Assembly: GCA_950059285.1 (NCBI GenBank)
Contig: CATLTV010000002.1
Span: forward strand, 1-64,000
Length of the DNA stretch: 64,000 nucleotides
Origin: an uncultured Pseudomonadota bacterium
Lineage (GTDB): Bacteria; Myxococcota_A; Bradymonadia; Bradymonadales; Bradymonadaceae
Direction: 5' to 3'
Position numbers and translations under genes: made by a program. Positions 16,603-25,161 of the stretch are shown here, one piece after another. Under the pieces are notes generated by a model. The model saw only the letters and a program-made list of their open reading frames with translations, was not told where the DNA came from and did no database searches. Positions within the stretch are counted from its first letter, which is position 1, and each line of letters opens with the position of its first letter.

Positions 16603-18219
16603 GTGTCCTCTGTGTTATCTTCATGGCAGCCATCCAGTTCAAGCAAGATCGCGCTTGATCAGGTCGCCCTCTCTGACATCCTCTCCACTACAACTCCACG
16701 TCAGCCCTTGCATGTGATTCGTCGTACCTCGGATGGTGCGCGCGGCCTTGCAACTGACGGCCAGATTGGTGCAACACCCTCGGGTGAGTACCAGATGCTT
16801 GGTCACCTCTCGGCGATGTATCCCGAGTGGTTGGGAGACAGGAGCTTCTGCGAAACCCATGGCACTCGCTTTGCCTATGTGACAGGCGCCATGGCCAATG
16901 GCATCGCTACACCTCGTCTGGTCATCGCCATGGCACGCGCAAAGATGCTGGGCTTCTTTGGCTCCGCAGGACTCTCTTTTGACAGAGTCGAGCAAGGCTT
17001 GCAGGTCATTCAGAGCGAACTCAAGGGAAGTGACACCGCCTGGGGCGTGAACCTGATTCACTCTCCTAACGAGCCAAAGCTTGAGCAACGTGTGGCAGAT
17101 CTTTACATCCGTCACAGCGTGCCTCGCGTGTCCGCAGCGGCTTACATGAAGCTCTCACCGAGCATTGTACGCTACGCCTACAGCGGATTGACGACGACGC
17201 CTCAAGGCGAGATCGTGAGACCTCATAATGTGTTCGCAAAGATTTCACGTACCGAGACTGCACTGCACTTCATGCAGCCTGCTCCCGAGGCGATGCTTCG
17301 TAGCCTCGTGCAAGCGAACCTCTTGACTGAGCAGGAAGCAAGGCTTGGTTCCATGCTTCCTGTCGCTGAGGATATCACCGCTGAATCCGATTCGGGCGGT
17401 CACACGGATAACAGACCTCTCACAGCGCTCCTTCCCGAGATCATGGCTGCGCGTGACCAGGTTATGAGCACACACAAGTTCACACGTCAGATTCGTGTTG
17501 GAGCTGCTGGTGGTATGGGAACACCTGCTGCCGTGGCAGCATCCTACGCCATGGGCGCAGCCTACGTCCTTACAGGTTCTGTCAACCAGGGCGCTGTGGA
17601 GAGTGGCTTGAGCGAGGCAGGTCGCAAGATGCTTGCACAGGCGAGCATGACCGATGTCATCATGGCTCCAGCAGCCGACATGTTTGAGCTTGGTGTGGAG
17701 GTTCAGGTCCTCAAGCGCGGTACAATGTTTGGTACGCGTGCCAAGAAACTTCATGACATCTACACCACATACAACTCCATTGAAGAGATCCCTGCCAAGG
17801 ATCGTGAAGCGCTCGAAAAGCGCGTCCTTGGAGCCAAGATCGACGATATCTGGCAAGAAACCTACGCGTTCTGGAGTCGTCGAGATCAGGAAGAAGCCGA
17901 GCGTGCGCTTGAAGACCCTCGTCACAAGATGGCGCTCATCTTCAGGTGGTATCTTGGCAAGGCGAGCAAGTGGGCCATTGATGGAACCCCCGAACGCGCC
18001 TTTGATTACCAGATCTGGTGTGGTCCCGCGATGGGAGCCTTTAACACATGGGTCAAGGACTCGTTCCTTGAGCCTGTCGAAGCTCGCTCCGCAGTGCAAA
18101 TTGCACTCAACCTGCTTGAGGGCGCGACATACATCACCCGAGCACAGCAACTTCGTGCGCTCGGTGTGCCCGTGCCTTCTGCTGCATTTAACTTTAAACC
18201 TCGCAAACTCTCACTGTAG
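16603..18219 (+). CDS. pfa1: PUFA synthase enoyl reductase subunit (PfaD / Pfa1)
   Basis: A 538-aa FMN-dependent enoyl reductase of the PfaD family, related to 2-nitropropane dioxygenase TIM barrels. It reduces trans-2-enoyl-ACP intermediates made by the PUFA megasynthase. Visible motifs include MLGFFGSAGLSFDRVEQGLQ, GVNLIHSPNEP, AGGMGTPAAVAASYAMGA and GSVNQGAVESGLSE. The C-terminal region has WCGPAMGAFNTWV and LLEGATYITRAQQLRALGVP, both typical of the family. I prefer the GTG start at 16603, with AAGGAG five nt upstream; an earlier in-frame GTG at 16561 lacks a ribosome site. It is the first gene of the pfa set, in the order found in myxobacteria (pfa1-pfa2-pfa3), and is followed by a 40-bp palindrome before pfa2. 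Confidence 0.93.
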   Translation: MSSVLSSWQPSSSSKIALDQVALSDILSTTTPRQPLHVIRRTSDGARGLATDGQIGATPSGEYQMLGHLSAMYPEWLGDRSFCETHGTRFAYVTGAMANGIATPRLVIAMARAKMLGFFGSAGLSFDRVEQGLQVIQSELKGSDTAWGVNLIHSPNEPKLEQRVADLYIRHSVPRVSAAAYMKLSPSIVRYAYSGLTTTPQGEIVRPHNVFAKISRTETALHFMQPAPEAMLRSLVQANLLTEQEARLGSMLPVAEDITAESDSGGHTDNRPLTALLPEIMAARDQVMSTHKFTRQIRVGAAGGMGTPAAVAASYAMGAAYVLTGSVNQGAVESGLSEAGRKMLAQASMTDVIMAPAADMFELGVEVQVLKRGTMFGTRAKKLHDIYTTYNSIEEIPAKDREALEKRVLGAKIDDIWQETYAFWSRRDQEEAERALEDPRHKMALIFRWYLGKASKWAIDGTPERAFDYQIWCGPAMGAFNTWVKDSFLEPVEARSAVQIALNLLEGATYITRAQQLRALGVPVPSAAFNFKPRKLSL

Positions 18220-18261
18220 TTTCGTTGGTTTTTCATCAAGATAGAAACGTTCTCAGGCCCA

Positions 18262-18301
18262 GGAGGAGGCGAGGATGAACATGTTCATCCTCGCCTCCTC
18301 C
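18262..18301. terminator. 40-bp perfect palindrome between pfa1 and pfa2
   Basis: Perfect 20-bp arms (18262-18281 and 18282-18301) without a spacer. No T-run follows, so it may stabilise or process the mRNA, or attenuate transcription, rather than end it. Confidence 0.7.
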
Positions 18302-18341
18302 GAGGCATAAATACTCAGGATTCATTTCAAGGAAAAAGTCT

Positions 18342-21300
18342 ATGTCTTCGAAGTACCCTCTTGTTGCCATCGTTGGTGCAGGTGCGCTGTTCCCCGGTTC
18401 TCTTACAGAAGGTCGCTTCTGGCAAAACATTCTGGAAGGTAACGACCTCCTCAGTGAAGTGCCAGAGACACACTGGCTTCTGGACGATTACTACGATCCA
18501 GATCCCCGCACTCCTGACCGCACCTATGCAAATCGCGGTGGCTTCTTGCCTGAAGTGGACTTCTCCCCCATGGACTTTGGTGTTCCTCCAAACATCATCC
18601 CTGCGACAGACACAGCGCAGCTCCTTGCATTGAACATCGCCAAGCGCGTCCTTGAAGACGCTGCTCAGGGTGACTTCTCCCACATGAACCGTGACAAGAT
18701 CAGCGTCGTGCTCGGTGTCGCCAGCGCCACCGAACTTGTCGGTCACATGTCTGGCCGCTTGCAGCGCCCTGTCTGGGAACGCGCCTTGAAAAACATTGGC
18801 TTGAACCAAGATCAGGTCCAGGCATTCAGCGATGAAATCAGCGCCTCCTACACCGAGTGGCAAGAGTCCACCTTCCCTGGCCTCCTTGGAAACGTGGTCG
18901 CAGGTCGTATCGCCAACAGGCTTGACCTCGGTGGTACAAACTGTGTGGTTGACGCTGCATGTGCATCCTCACTGGCTGCGCTCGAGATCGGTCTCAACGA
19001 GCTTTACCTTGGCCAGTCCGACATGGTCATTACAGGTGGTGTGGATACACTCAACGACATCCTGATGTTCATGTGCTTTAGCCGCACCACAGCGCTCTCC
19101 CCTTCTGGTGACTGTCGTCCATTCTCGGACCAGGCAGATGGCACCATGCTCGGCGAGGGCATCGGTATGTTTGCGCTTAAGCGTCTTGAGGATGCAGAGC
19201 GTGATGGTGACAAGATCTACGCTGTGATTCAGGGTCTTGGTTCATCCTCCGATGGTCGCGCCAAGAGCATCTATGCTCCCGTGTCAAGCGGTCAGGCCAA
19301 AGCTCTCAGGCGCGCTTACGAGCACGCAGGCTATGGTCCCGAGACTGTGGAGCTTGTGGAAGCACACGGTACAGGTACAAAAGCAGGTGATGCTGCTGAA
19401 GTGGGCGGTCTGAAGATCGTGTTCGACGATGAGAACAACCGCAAGGACCGTCAGTGGTGTGCGCTTGGTTCTGTGAAGTCTCAGATTGGTCACACCAAGG
19501 CAAGCGCAGGTTCTGCTGGTCTGTTCAAGGTGGCCATGGCGCTTCACCACAAGGTCATTCCTCCCACCATCAAGGTCGACAATCCAAACTCCATGCTCGA
19601 CCTTGAAAACAGCCCCTTCTACATTTCTACTGCAGCGCGCCCCTGGATTCGCTCCTCGGACCACCCTCGTCGCGCATCGGTCAGCTCCTTTGGCTTCGGT
19701 GGCACAAACTTCCACGTCGCACTTCAGGAGTATGACGGTCCTGGTAAAAAAGCTGAAAAACTCAGAATTCAACCTTCTGAGCTCTTCACATGGTCCAGCG
19801 CATCGGCCGCCGAGCTTCGTACACAATTGCTCAGCTCCATCGATGCGCTCTCCAAGCATCCAGAGCATGACCTCTTCCAGTTCCTCGCTTACAGCAGCCT
19901 CCAGAGCTACGATGCGAAGAACCCCGCGCGCCTTGCCATCGTCGCAGAAGATGCGGCTGACCTGACCAAGAAGCTCAAGCTTATCTGTGACCACCTCCAG
20001 AAAGCGCCCGAGCGTGCATACACCACACCAAATGGTGTTCATTATGGCTTTGACCAGAAAGCAGGTCAGGTTGCCTTCCTCTTCCCTGGCCAGGGAAGCC
20101 AATACATCAACATGGGCAACCAGCTCGCCATTCACTTTGATCAGGCACGTAAGGTCTGGGACATGGCCGCTGATATGGAACTTGATCCCGAGGTCAAGCT
20201 TCATAACGTGGTGTTCCCTCCCACACCATTTAGTGACGAGACGAAACAAAAACAGCTCGACACACTCACCGCAACAGAGTGGGCACAACCTGCAATTGGT
20301 ACAACTAGCCTTGCTGTGTTGACCTTGCTTGACAGCCTTGGCATCAAGCCAAGCTGCGTGGGTGGTCACAGCTTTGGTGAGGTCACCTCCATGTTCGCCG
20401 CGGGCGTCGTGGATCAGGATAGCTTCCTTGCCATCGCACGTAAGCGCGGCGAACTCATGGCTGCTGCAAGCGAACTTGATGGCTCCATGACCGCAGTTGT
20501 GGCTGAGGTTGATGTTGTGCGCGAACACCTCGAGTCCTGGGGACTTGATGTGGTTGTGGCAAACCATAACAGCCCAACACAGGTCGTGATCTCTGGTGCA
20601 ACAGATGCCATCGAAGCTGCCGAGTCCAAGCTTCAAGAAGCTGGCCTCAAGTTCAAGCGTCTCAAGGTCGCCACCGCGTTCCACTCACCTCTTGTCAGTG
20701 AGTCCAGCGGTCCATTCAAGTCCTTCCTTGATGGACTTGAGTTTGGCACCCCCGAGATGCCTATTTACTCCAACGCCAACGCTGCACCTTACAGTAGTGA
20801 CGCTGAAGAGATCCGCAGCACGCTCGCCAATCAGATCGCCCAGCCTGTGCGCTTCGTTGAGCAGCTTGAAGACATGTACAACTCTGGCGTCAGAACCTTC
20901 ATCGAGGTTGGCCCCGAGGCTGTCCTGACAAACCTTGTCGGACGTACACTCAAGCACGATGATGTCCTCGCAGTCTCCACAGACCGCAAGGGCAAGCACA
21001 GCGTTGATAGCTTCTACGCTGCACTCGCTCAGCTTGTGGCACGTGGCCTTGATATGGACTTCTCCATGTTGTGGGAAGGTTACCGACTTCCTGTCGATCC
21101 TCGCACACTCAAGAAGGCTCCATTCCAGATCACGCTCAATGGTGCAAACTACGGCAAACCATCTCCTTACCGCGAGCCAGGCGACTCCGCCAAACAGGTC
21201 GCAATCGAGATGAACACCACCAAGGAAGTTGAAAAGATCGTCGAAGTTCCTGTGGAAGTTGTCGTCGAGAAAATCGTTGAAGTTCCTGTCGAGGTTCCAG

Positions 21301-24300
21301 TGCACGTTCAGGGCAATGCCACCCAGGCACCTGTGTCTGTATCTGCACAGCCCACCTACCAGACACAGTCCGCTCCCGCAGCGCCTGCTGCTGACTGGTT
21401 GTACGCCATGGACCGCATGCAACAGGAAACAGCTCAGGCACAGGTGGAATACCAACGCATGATGGCCGAGGCTCACGCCACGTTCCTGCGCACTGCTGAA
21501 CAGTCCATGCAGCACATTCTTGGACAGGGTGCATCACAACCTGCCGTGACCTATCAGCAACCTGCTGCGCCTTCTTCCACATTTGTAGAGCCACAGGTGA
21601 CATCACCGCTTTCCAGCATGAGAAATGGTGCAAATGGTGCGTACACCACAACCACACAGTCATTTGTTGCCCCCGAGGTTCTTGCTCAACAAACAACCTC
21701 CAAGCCTGCTGTGATGGAAGCCAGAGCGCCTGTCGCGCCCAAGGTTTCAAGACCTGCGCCCAAGAAGCCAGCTCCTGCGCCAAAAGCACCAGTAGCACAG
21801 CCAGCTCCTCAGGCTACACAGGCCCCTGCTGCTGACCTGACCAACACCATGCTCGATGTGGTCGCTGAGAAGACAGGTTACCCCGTGGAAATGCTTGAGC
21901 TCTCAATGGAGCTTGAAGCCGACCTCGGCATCGATTCCATCAAGCGCGTTGAGATTTTGTCAGCAATGCAGGAAAAAGTACCTGGATTGCCTGAAGTGGA
22001 AACCTCCAAGATGGCGTCACTTGTGACGCTTCAGGAAATCGTCGATTACATGACCTCTCTCATGGGGAGTGCCGCACCTGCCGCCACAACAACCGTTGCA
22101 CCAGCAGCACCTGTTGCGGCAGCCCCTGCTGCTCCCAGTGTAGACCTTGTGCCCGTAATGATGAACGTGGTGGCCGAAAAAACAGGCTACCCCGCAGAAA
22201 TGCTCGACCTCTCAATGGAGCTTGAAGCCGACCTCGGCATCGATTCCATCAAGCGCGTTGAGATTTTGTCAGCAATGCAAGAGCGCGTTCCAGGTCTTCC
22301 CGAGGTGGAAACCTCCAAGATGGCGTCACTTGTAACGCTTCAGGAAATCGTTGACTACATGTCCTCCCTGATGGGTGCTGCACCTGCAACAGCGACCGCT
22401 ACACCACAGGCTGCGCCTGCTGCGCCAGCAGCACCAAGCGTGGACCTTGTGCCTGTAATGATGAACGTGGTGGCCGAAAAAACAGGTTACCCCGCAGAGA
22501 TGCTCGACCTCTCAATGGAGCTTGAAGCCGACCTCGGCATCGATTCCATCAAGCGCGTTGAGATTCTCTCGGCGATGCAAGAGCGCGTTCCAGGATTGCC
22601 CGAGGTAGAAACTTCCAAGATGGCGTCACTTGTGACGCTTCAGGAAATCGTTGACTACATGTCTTCCCTGATGGGTGCTGCTGCACAGCCTGCTCCCCAG
22701 ACAATGCAGAACGAGTTTCATCGCGGTGAAGTGACTCAGCTTGTCGATCCTCCAACCTTCGAGTCCGAAGTCATCAGCGATGATGTCGCACGTTACGAAG
22801 TACACCTTGTGGATGCGCCTGCGCGTCAGCTTGCAGTGTCAGGTCTTACAAGTATTCGCACCGTCGAAATCATCTCGGATGGTACAGGCGTGGCACAGGC
22901 GCTCTCGATGGAGCTTGAAGCACGTGGCATTCAGGGCCTTGTCGTGGACAACGCGGATAGCCTCACAGGAACAGCTCAGATGGTGATCTACCTTGGTGGA
23001 TTGACACCAGCGATCACCTTTGAAGACGCTGTCGCCATCAACCGTGAAGCCTTCAAAGCTGCAACAACCATGGCCGAGAAGTTCTCCACCGAACGTGGAA
23101 TCTTTGTCACTGTGCAAGACACAGGCGGAGACTTTGGCATGAGCGGTGCCAAGACACGCGCATGGCTTGGTGGCCTTGCTGCTCTCGTCAAAACAGCTCA
23201 AAAAGAGTGGACACTCTCCACAGCACGCGCCATCGACATTGAGCGAGGTGAGAGATTGCCAGGCGACATCGCCAGGGCAATCGCCGATGAACTCTGGCAA
23301 GGTGGTGCAGAGGTTGAGGTCGCTCTTGACGCACAGGGCAACCGTCGCACACTCGCAGCCATCCCCACCAAGGTTGGTCTGAGTGGTCGCTCCATCAACA
23401 AGTCCTCCGTGATCGTGGTCTCGGGTGGTGCACGTGGTGTGACAGCTGCAAGCATCATCGAGCTGGCACGTCAGACCAGAGCGAGCTTCGTACTCCTTGG
23501 AAGAACACAACTCTCCGAAGAACCTGCTGTGTTTGCAGGCAAAGAAACTGATGCTGAGCTTAAACGAGCTGCGCTCGAAGAAGCCAAGCAAAAAGGCGAG
23601 AAGATCTCTCCCAAGGACTTGAACTACAGAGTCTATCGCGTCAAGGCTGACCGTGAAGTGCGTCAGACGCTCGCCGATCTAAACGCGGCTGGCTCCAACG
23701 CCAAATACGTCTCTGTGGATGTGCGTAACGCTGCTGCCCTTGATGAAATCTTCCAGGATGTGCGCAACGAATGGGGACACATCACAGGTATTGTCCATGG
23801 TGCAGGCGTGCTCGCTGATGCATTCCTGACCAAAAAGACCGTCGATAACTTCGACCACGTCTTTGGCACCAAGATCATGGGTCTCAAGGCTCTGCTTGAA
23901 GCCACAAGCACAGATGACCTTGAAGTTGTCTGCCTCTTCTCCTCCGTCGCTGCACGCACAGGTAACGCTGGTCAGGCCGATTACGCCATGGCCAACGAAG
24001 TCCTTAACCGTGTCGCTGCTGAACTCACCCGCGCTCATGCTGGCTGTCACGTCAAGAGCCTTGGTTGGGGTCCATGGGAAGGTGGTATGGTGACACCCGA
24101 GCTCAAAGCCCTCTTTGAGCAACGTGGTGTGGCACTCATCCCTGTCGACGCAGGCGCTCGCGCCTTCGCTGCTGAAATGCTTGAGGACTCCTCCGAGAGC
24201 GCTGTGGAAGTTGTCCTCGGTGGTGGTGTGGTTCATGGTGGTCTTAACAGTCAGCTCCCCTCCGAAGGTAGCATGACCACCACCTTGAATATCTCACACG

Positions 24301-25070
24301 ACTCCCACGCGTACCTTGAAGATCACACCATCCAGGGCAAGGTTGTCCTCCCTGTGGTAATGGGACTTGAGTGGTTCACACGTGCAGCACAGTCTTCTCA
24401 GCCAAACAGCACACTCAGAAGCGTGCGCGGACTCAAGGTCCTCAAGGGCGTTGCTCTTGGTAACTTCAACTCCTCGGGCGATGTCTTTGGCATCGAGCTT
24501 CAGCGTCAACCCGAAGGATTTGTGAGCGCCAAACTCAACGACCGCGCAGGCGTCAAGCGTTACGAAGCCGAGGTTGAACTTGGCGACGAGGCCCCCGAAG
24601 TGGCTCCATTTACAGGTCTTCAACAACCTCTCGAGGAGTCACCATGGCAAAGCACAGACACCATCTACGCGGATGACACTCTGTTCCATGGTCCAGTGTT
24701 TCAAGTGGTTGAAAACATTGAAGGATTCTCTGATGAAGGTGCGCGAGCAACGCTCGGCGGACTCACCACAAAGAATCTTGCAAGCGACGCATGGATGACC
24801 GATGCCCTCCTCCTTGATGGCTGTCTGCAAATCGCATTGCTCTGGGGCCTTCGCGTCAGCAAGGGACAGTCCTTGCCCATGCGTGTCTCCCAGATCAACT
24901 TCTACCAGAACGTGACAGAGGGTCCATTCACCTGTGAGCTCGTGGGTCAGCAACACAGTGCACAACGCACTGTGTCCAACATCCGCGTCACAGATGCACA
25001 ACAGAACCCGGTCTGCGATCTCATCGGTGTAGAAATGTACGTCGTTCCTGGCGGTACATCCTCCAAGTAA
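18342..25070 (+). CDS. pfa2: PUFA synthase subunit KS-MAT-ACP3-KR-DH (PfaA / Pfa2)
   Basis: A 2242-aa multidomain iterative synthase that elongates and processes the acyl chain in the cytoplasm. In order: ketosynthase (residues ~1-465; Cys207 in DAACASS, His342 in EAHGTGT, His384 in GHTKAS); malonyl-CoA acyltransferase (~575-880; GQGSQ, nucleophile Ser677 in GHSFGE, His781 in AFHS); a linker with repeated VEKIVEVPVEV; three tandem acyl carrier domains with phosphopantetheine serines at 1199, 1302 and 1402 (LGIDSIKR); ketoreductase (~1685-1960; GGARG, SSVAARTG, Tyr1881); and a C-terminal PKS-type dehydratase hotdog region (~1985-2235; His1995 in DHTIQG, Asp2159 in LDGCLQ). The architecture equals myxobacterial Pfa2. 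The ATG follows AAGGAAA. Activation needs a phosphopantetheinyl transferase, which is not in this window. Confidence 0.95.
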   Translation: MSSKYPLVAIVGAGALFPGSLTEGRFWQNILEGNDLLSEVPETHWLLDDYYDPDPRTPDRTYANRGGFLPEVDFSPMDFGVPPNIIPATDTAQLLALNIAKRVLEDAAQGDFSHMNRDKISVVLGVASATELVGHMSGRLQRPVWERALKNIGLNQDQVQAFSDEISASYTEWQESTFPGLLGNVVAGRIANRLDLGGTNCVVDAACASSLAALEIGLNELYLGQSDMVITGGVDTLNDILMFMCFSRTTALSPSGDCRPFSDQADGTMLGEGIGMFALKRLEDAERDGDKIYAVIQGLGSSSDGRAKSIYAPVSSGQAKALRRAYEHAGYGPETVELVEAHGTGTKAGDAAEVGGLKIVFDDENNRKDRQWCALGSVKSQIGHTKASAGSAGLFKVAMALHHKVIPPTIKVDNPNSMLDLENSPFYISTAARPWIRSSDHPRRASVSSFGFGGTNFHVALQEYDGPGKKAEKLRIQPSELFTWSSASAAELRTQLLSSIDALSKHPEHDLFQFLAYSSLQSYDAKNPARLAIVAEDAADLTKKLKLICDHLQKAPERAYTTPNGVHYGFDQKAGQVAFLFPGQGSQYINMGNQLAIHFDQARKVWDMAADMELDPEVKLHNVVFPPTPFSDETKQKQLDTLTATEWAQPAIGTTSLAVLTLLDSLGIKPSCVGGHSFGEVTSMFAAGVVDQDSFLAIARKRGELMAAASELDGSMTAVVAEVDVVREHLESWGLDVVVANHNSPTQVVISGATDAIEAAESKLQEAGLKFKRLKVATAFHSPLVSESSGPFKSFLDGLEFGTPEMPIYSNANAAPYSSDAEEIRSTLANQIAQPVRFVEQLEDMYNSGVRTFIEVGPEAVLTNLVGRTLKHDDVLAVSTDRKGKHSVDSFYAALAQLVARGLDMDFSMLWEGYRLPVDPRTLKKAPFQITLNGANYGKPSPYREPGDSAKQVAIEMNTTKEVEKIVEVPVEVVVEKIVEVPVEVPVHVQGNATQAPVSVSAQPTYQTQSAPAAPAADWLYAMDRMQQETAQAQVEYQRMMAEAHATFLRTAEQSMQHILGQGASQPAVTYQQPAAPSSTFVEPQVTSPLSSMRNGANGAYTTTTQSFVAPEVLAQQTTSKPAVMEARAPVAPKVSRPAPKKPAPAPKAPVAQPAPQATQAPAADLTNTMLDVVAEKTGYPVEMLELSMELEADLGIDSIKRVEILSAMQEKVPGLPEVETSKMASLVTLQEIVDYMTSLMGSAAPAATTTVAPAAPVAAAPAAPSVDLVPVMMNVVAEKTGYPAEMLDLSMELEADLGIDSIKRVEILSAMQERVPGLPEVETSKMASLVTLQEIVDYMSSLMGAAPATATATPQAAPAAPAAPSVDLVPVMMNVVAEKTGYPAEMLDLSMELEADLGIDSIKRVEILSAMQERVPGLPEVETSKMASLVTLQEIVDYMSSLMGAAAQPAPQTMQNEFHRGEVTQLVDPPTFESEVISDDVARYEVHLVDAPARQLAVSGLTSIRTVEIISDGTGVAQALSMELEARGIQGLVVDNADSLTGTAQMVIYLGGLTPAITFEDAVAINREAFKAATTMAEKFSTERGIFVTVQDTGGDFGMSGAKTRAWLGGLAALVKTAQKEWTLSTARAIDIERGERLPGDIARAIADELWQGGAEVEVALDAQGNRRTLAAIPTKVGLSGRSINKSSVIVVSGGARGVTAASIIELARQTRASFVLLGRTQLSEEPAVFAGKETDAELKRAALEEAKQKGEKISPKDLNYRVYRVKADREVRQTLADLNAAGSNAKYVSVDVRNAAALDEIFQDVRNEWGHITGIVHGAGVLADAFLTKKTVDNFDHVFGTKIMGLKALLEATSTDDLEVVCLFSSVAARTGNAGQADYAMANEVLNRVAAELTRAHAGCHVKSLGWGPWEGGMVTPELKALFEQRGVALIPVDAGARAFAAEMLEDSSESAVEVVLGGGVVHGGLNSQLPSEGSMTTTLNISHDSHAYLEDHTIQGKVVLPVVMGLEWFTRAAQSSQPNSTLRSVRGLKVLKGVALGNFNSSGDVFGIELQRQPEGFVSAKLNDRAGVKRYEAEVELGDEAPEVAPFTGLQQPLEESPWQSTDTIYADDTLFHGPVFQVVENIEGFSDEGARATLGGLTTKNLASDAWMTDALLLDGCLQIALLWGLRVSKGQSLPMRVSQINFYQNVTEGPFTCELVGQQHSAQRTVSNIRVTDAQQNPVCDLIGVEMYVVPGGTSSK
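21837..22680 (+). repeat. Three tandem ACP-coding repeats inside pfa2
   Basis: ACP2 and ACP3 coding units are exactly 300 bp apart and nearly identical in DNA; ACP1 to ACP2 is 309 bp. The stretch around each active-site serine (DLGIDSIKRVE) is identical at nucleotide level in all three. They are separated by Ala/Pro-rich linkers. Confidence 0.9.
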
Positions 25071-25100
25071 CCCGTTGAGTTCTTTTACCCCTGGCAAGAA

Positions 25101-25130
25101 GTGAGAGAGGTGTTTTTACACCTCTCTCAC
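25101..25130 (+). terminator. Hairpin between pfa2 and pfa3
   Basis: GTGAGAGAGGTG and CACCTCTCTCAC form a perfect 12-bp stem with a 6-nt loop (TTTTTA), 30 nt after the pfa2 stop. A pyrimidine-rich tract follows, but no T-run, so read-through to pfa3 is likely. Confidence 0.6.
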
Positions 25131-25161
25131 ACCTCTCTTCTCCCAACCTGTTAAGAAATTC

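Noticed and set aside
19284-20684. 466-aa minus-strand open frame opposite pfa2, and similar long antisense frames opposite pfa3 and the carboxylase
   Set aside because: They mirror conserved domains on the plus strand and have Cys/His-rich compositions typical of antisense frames.
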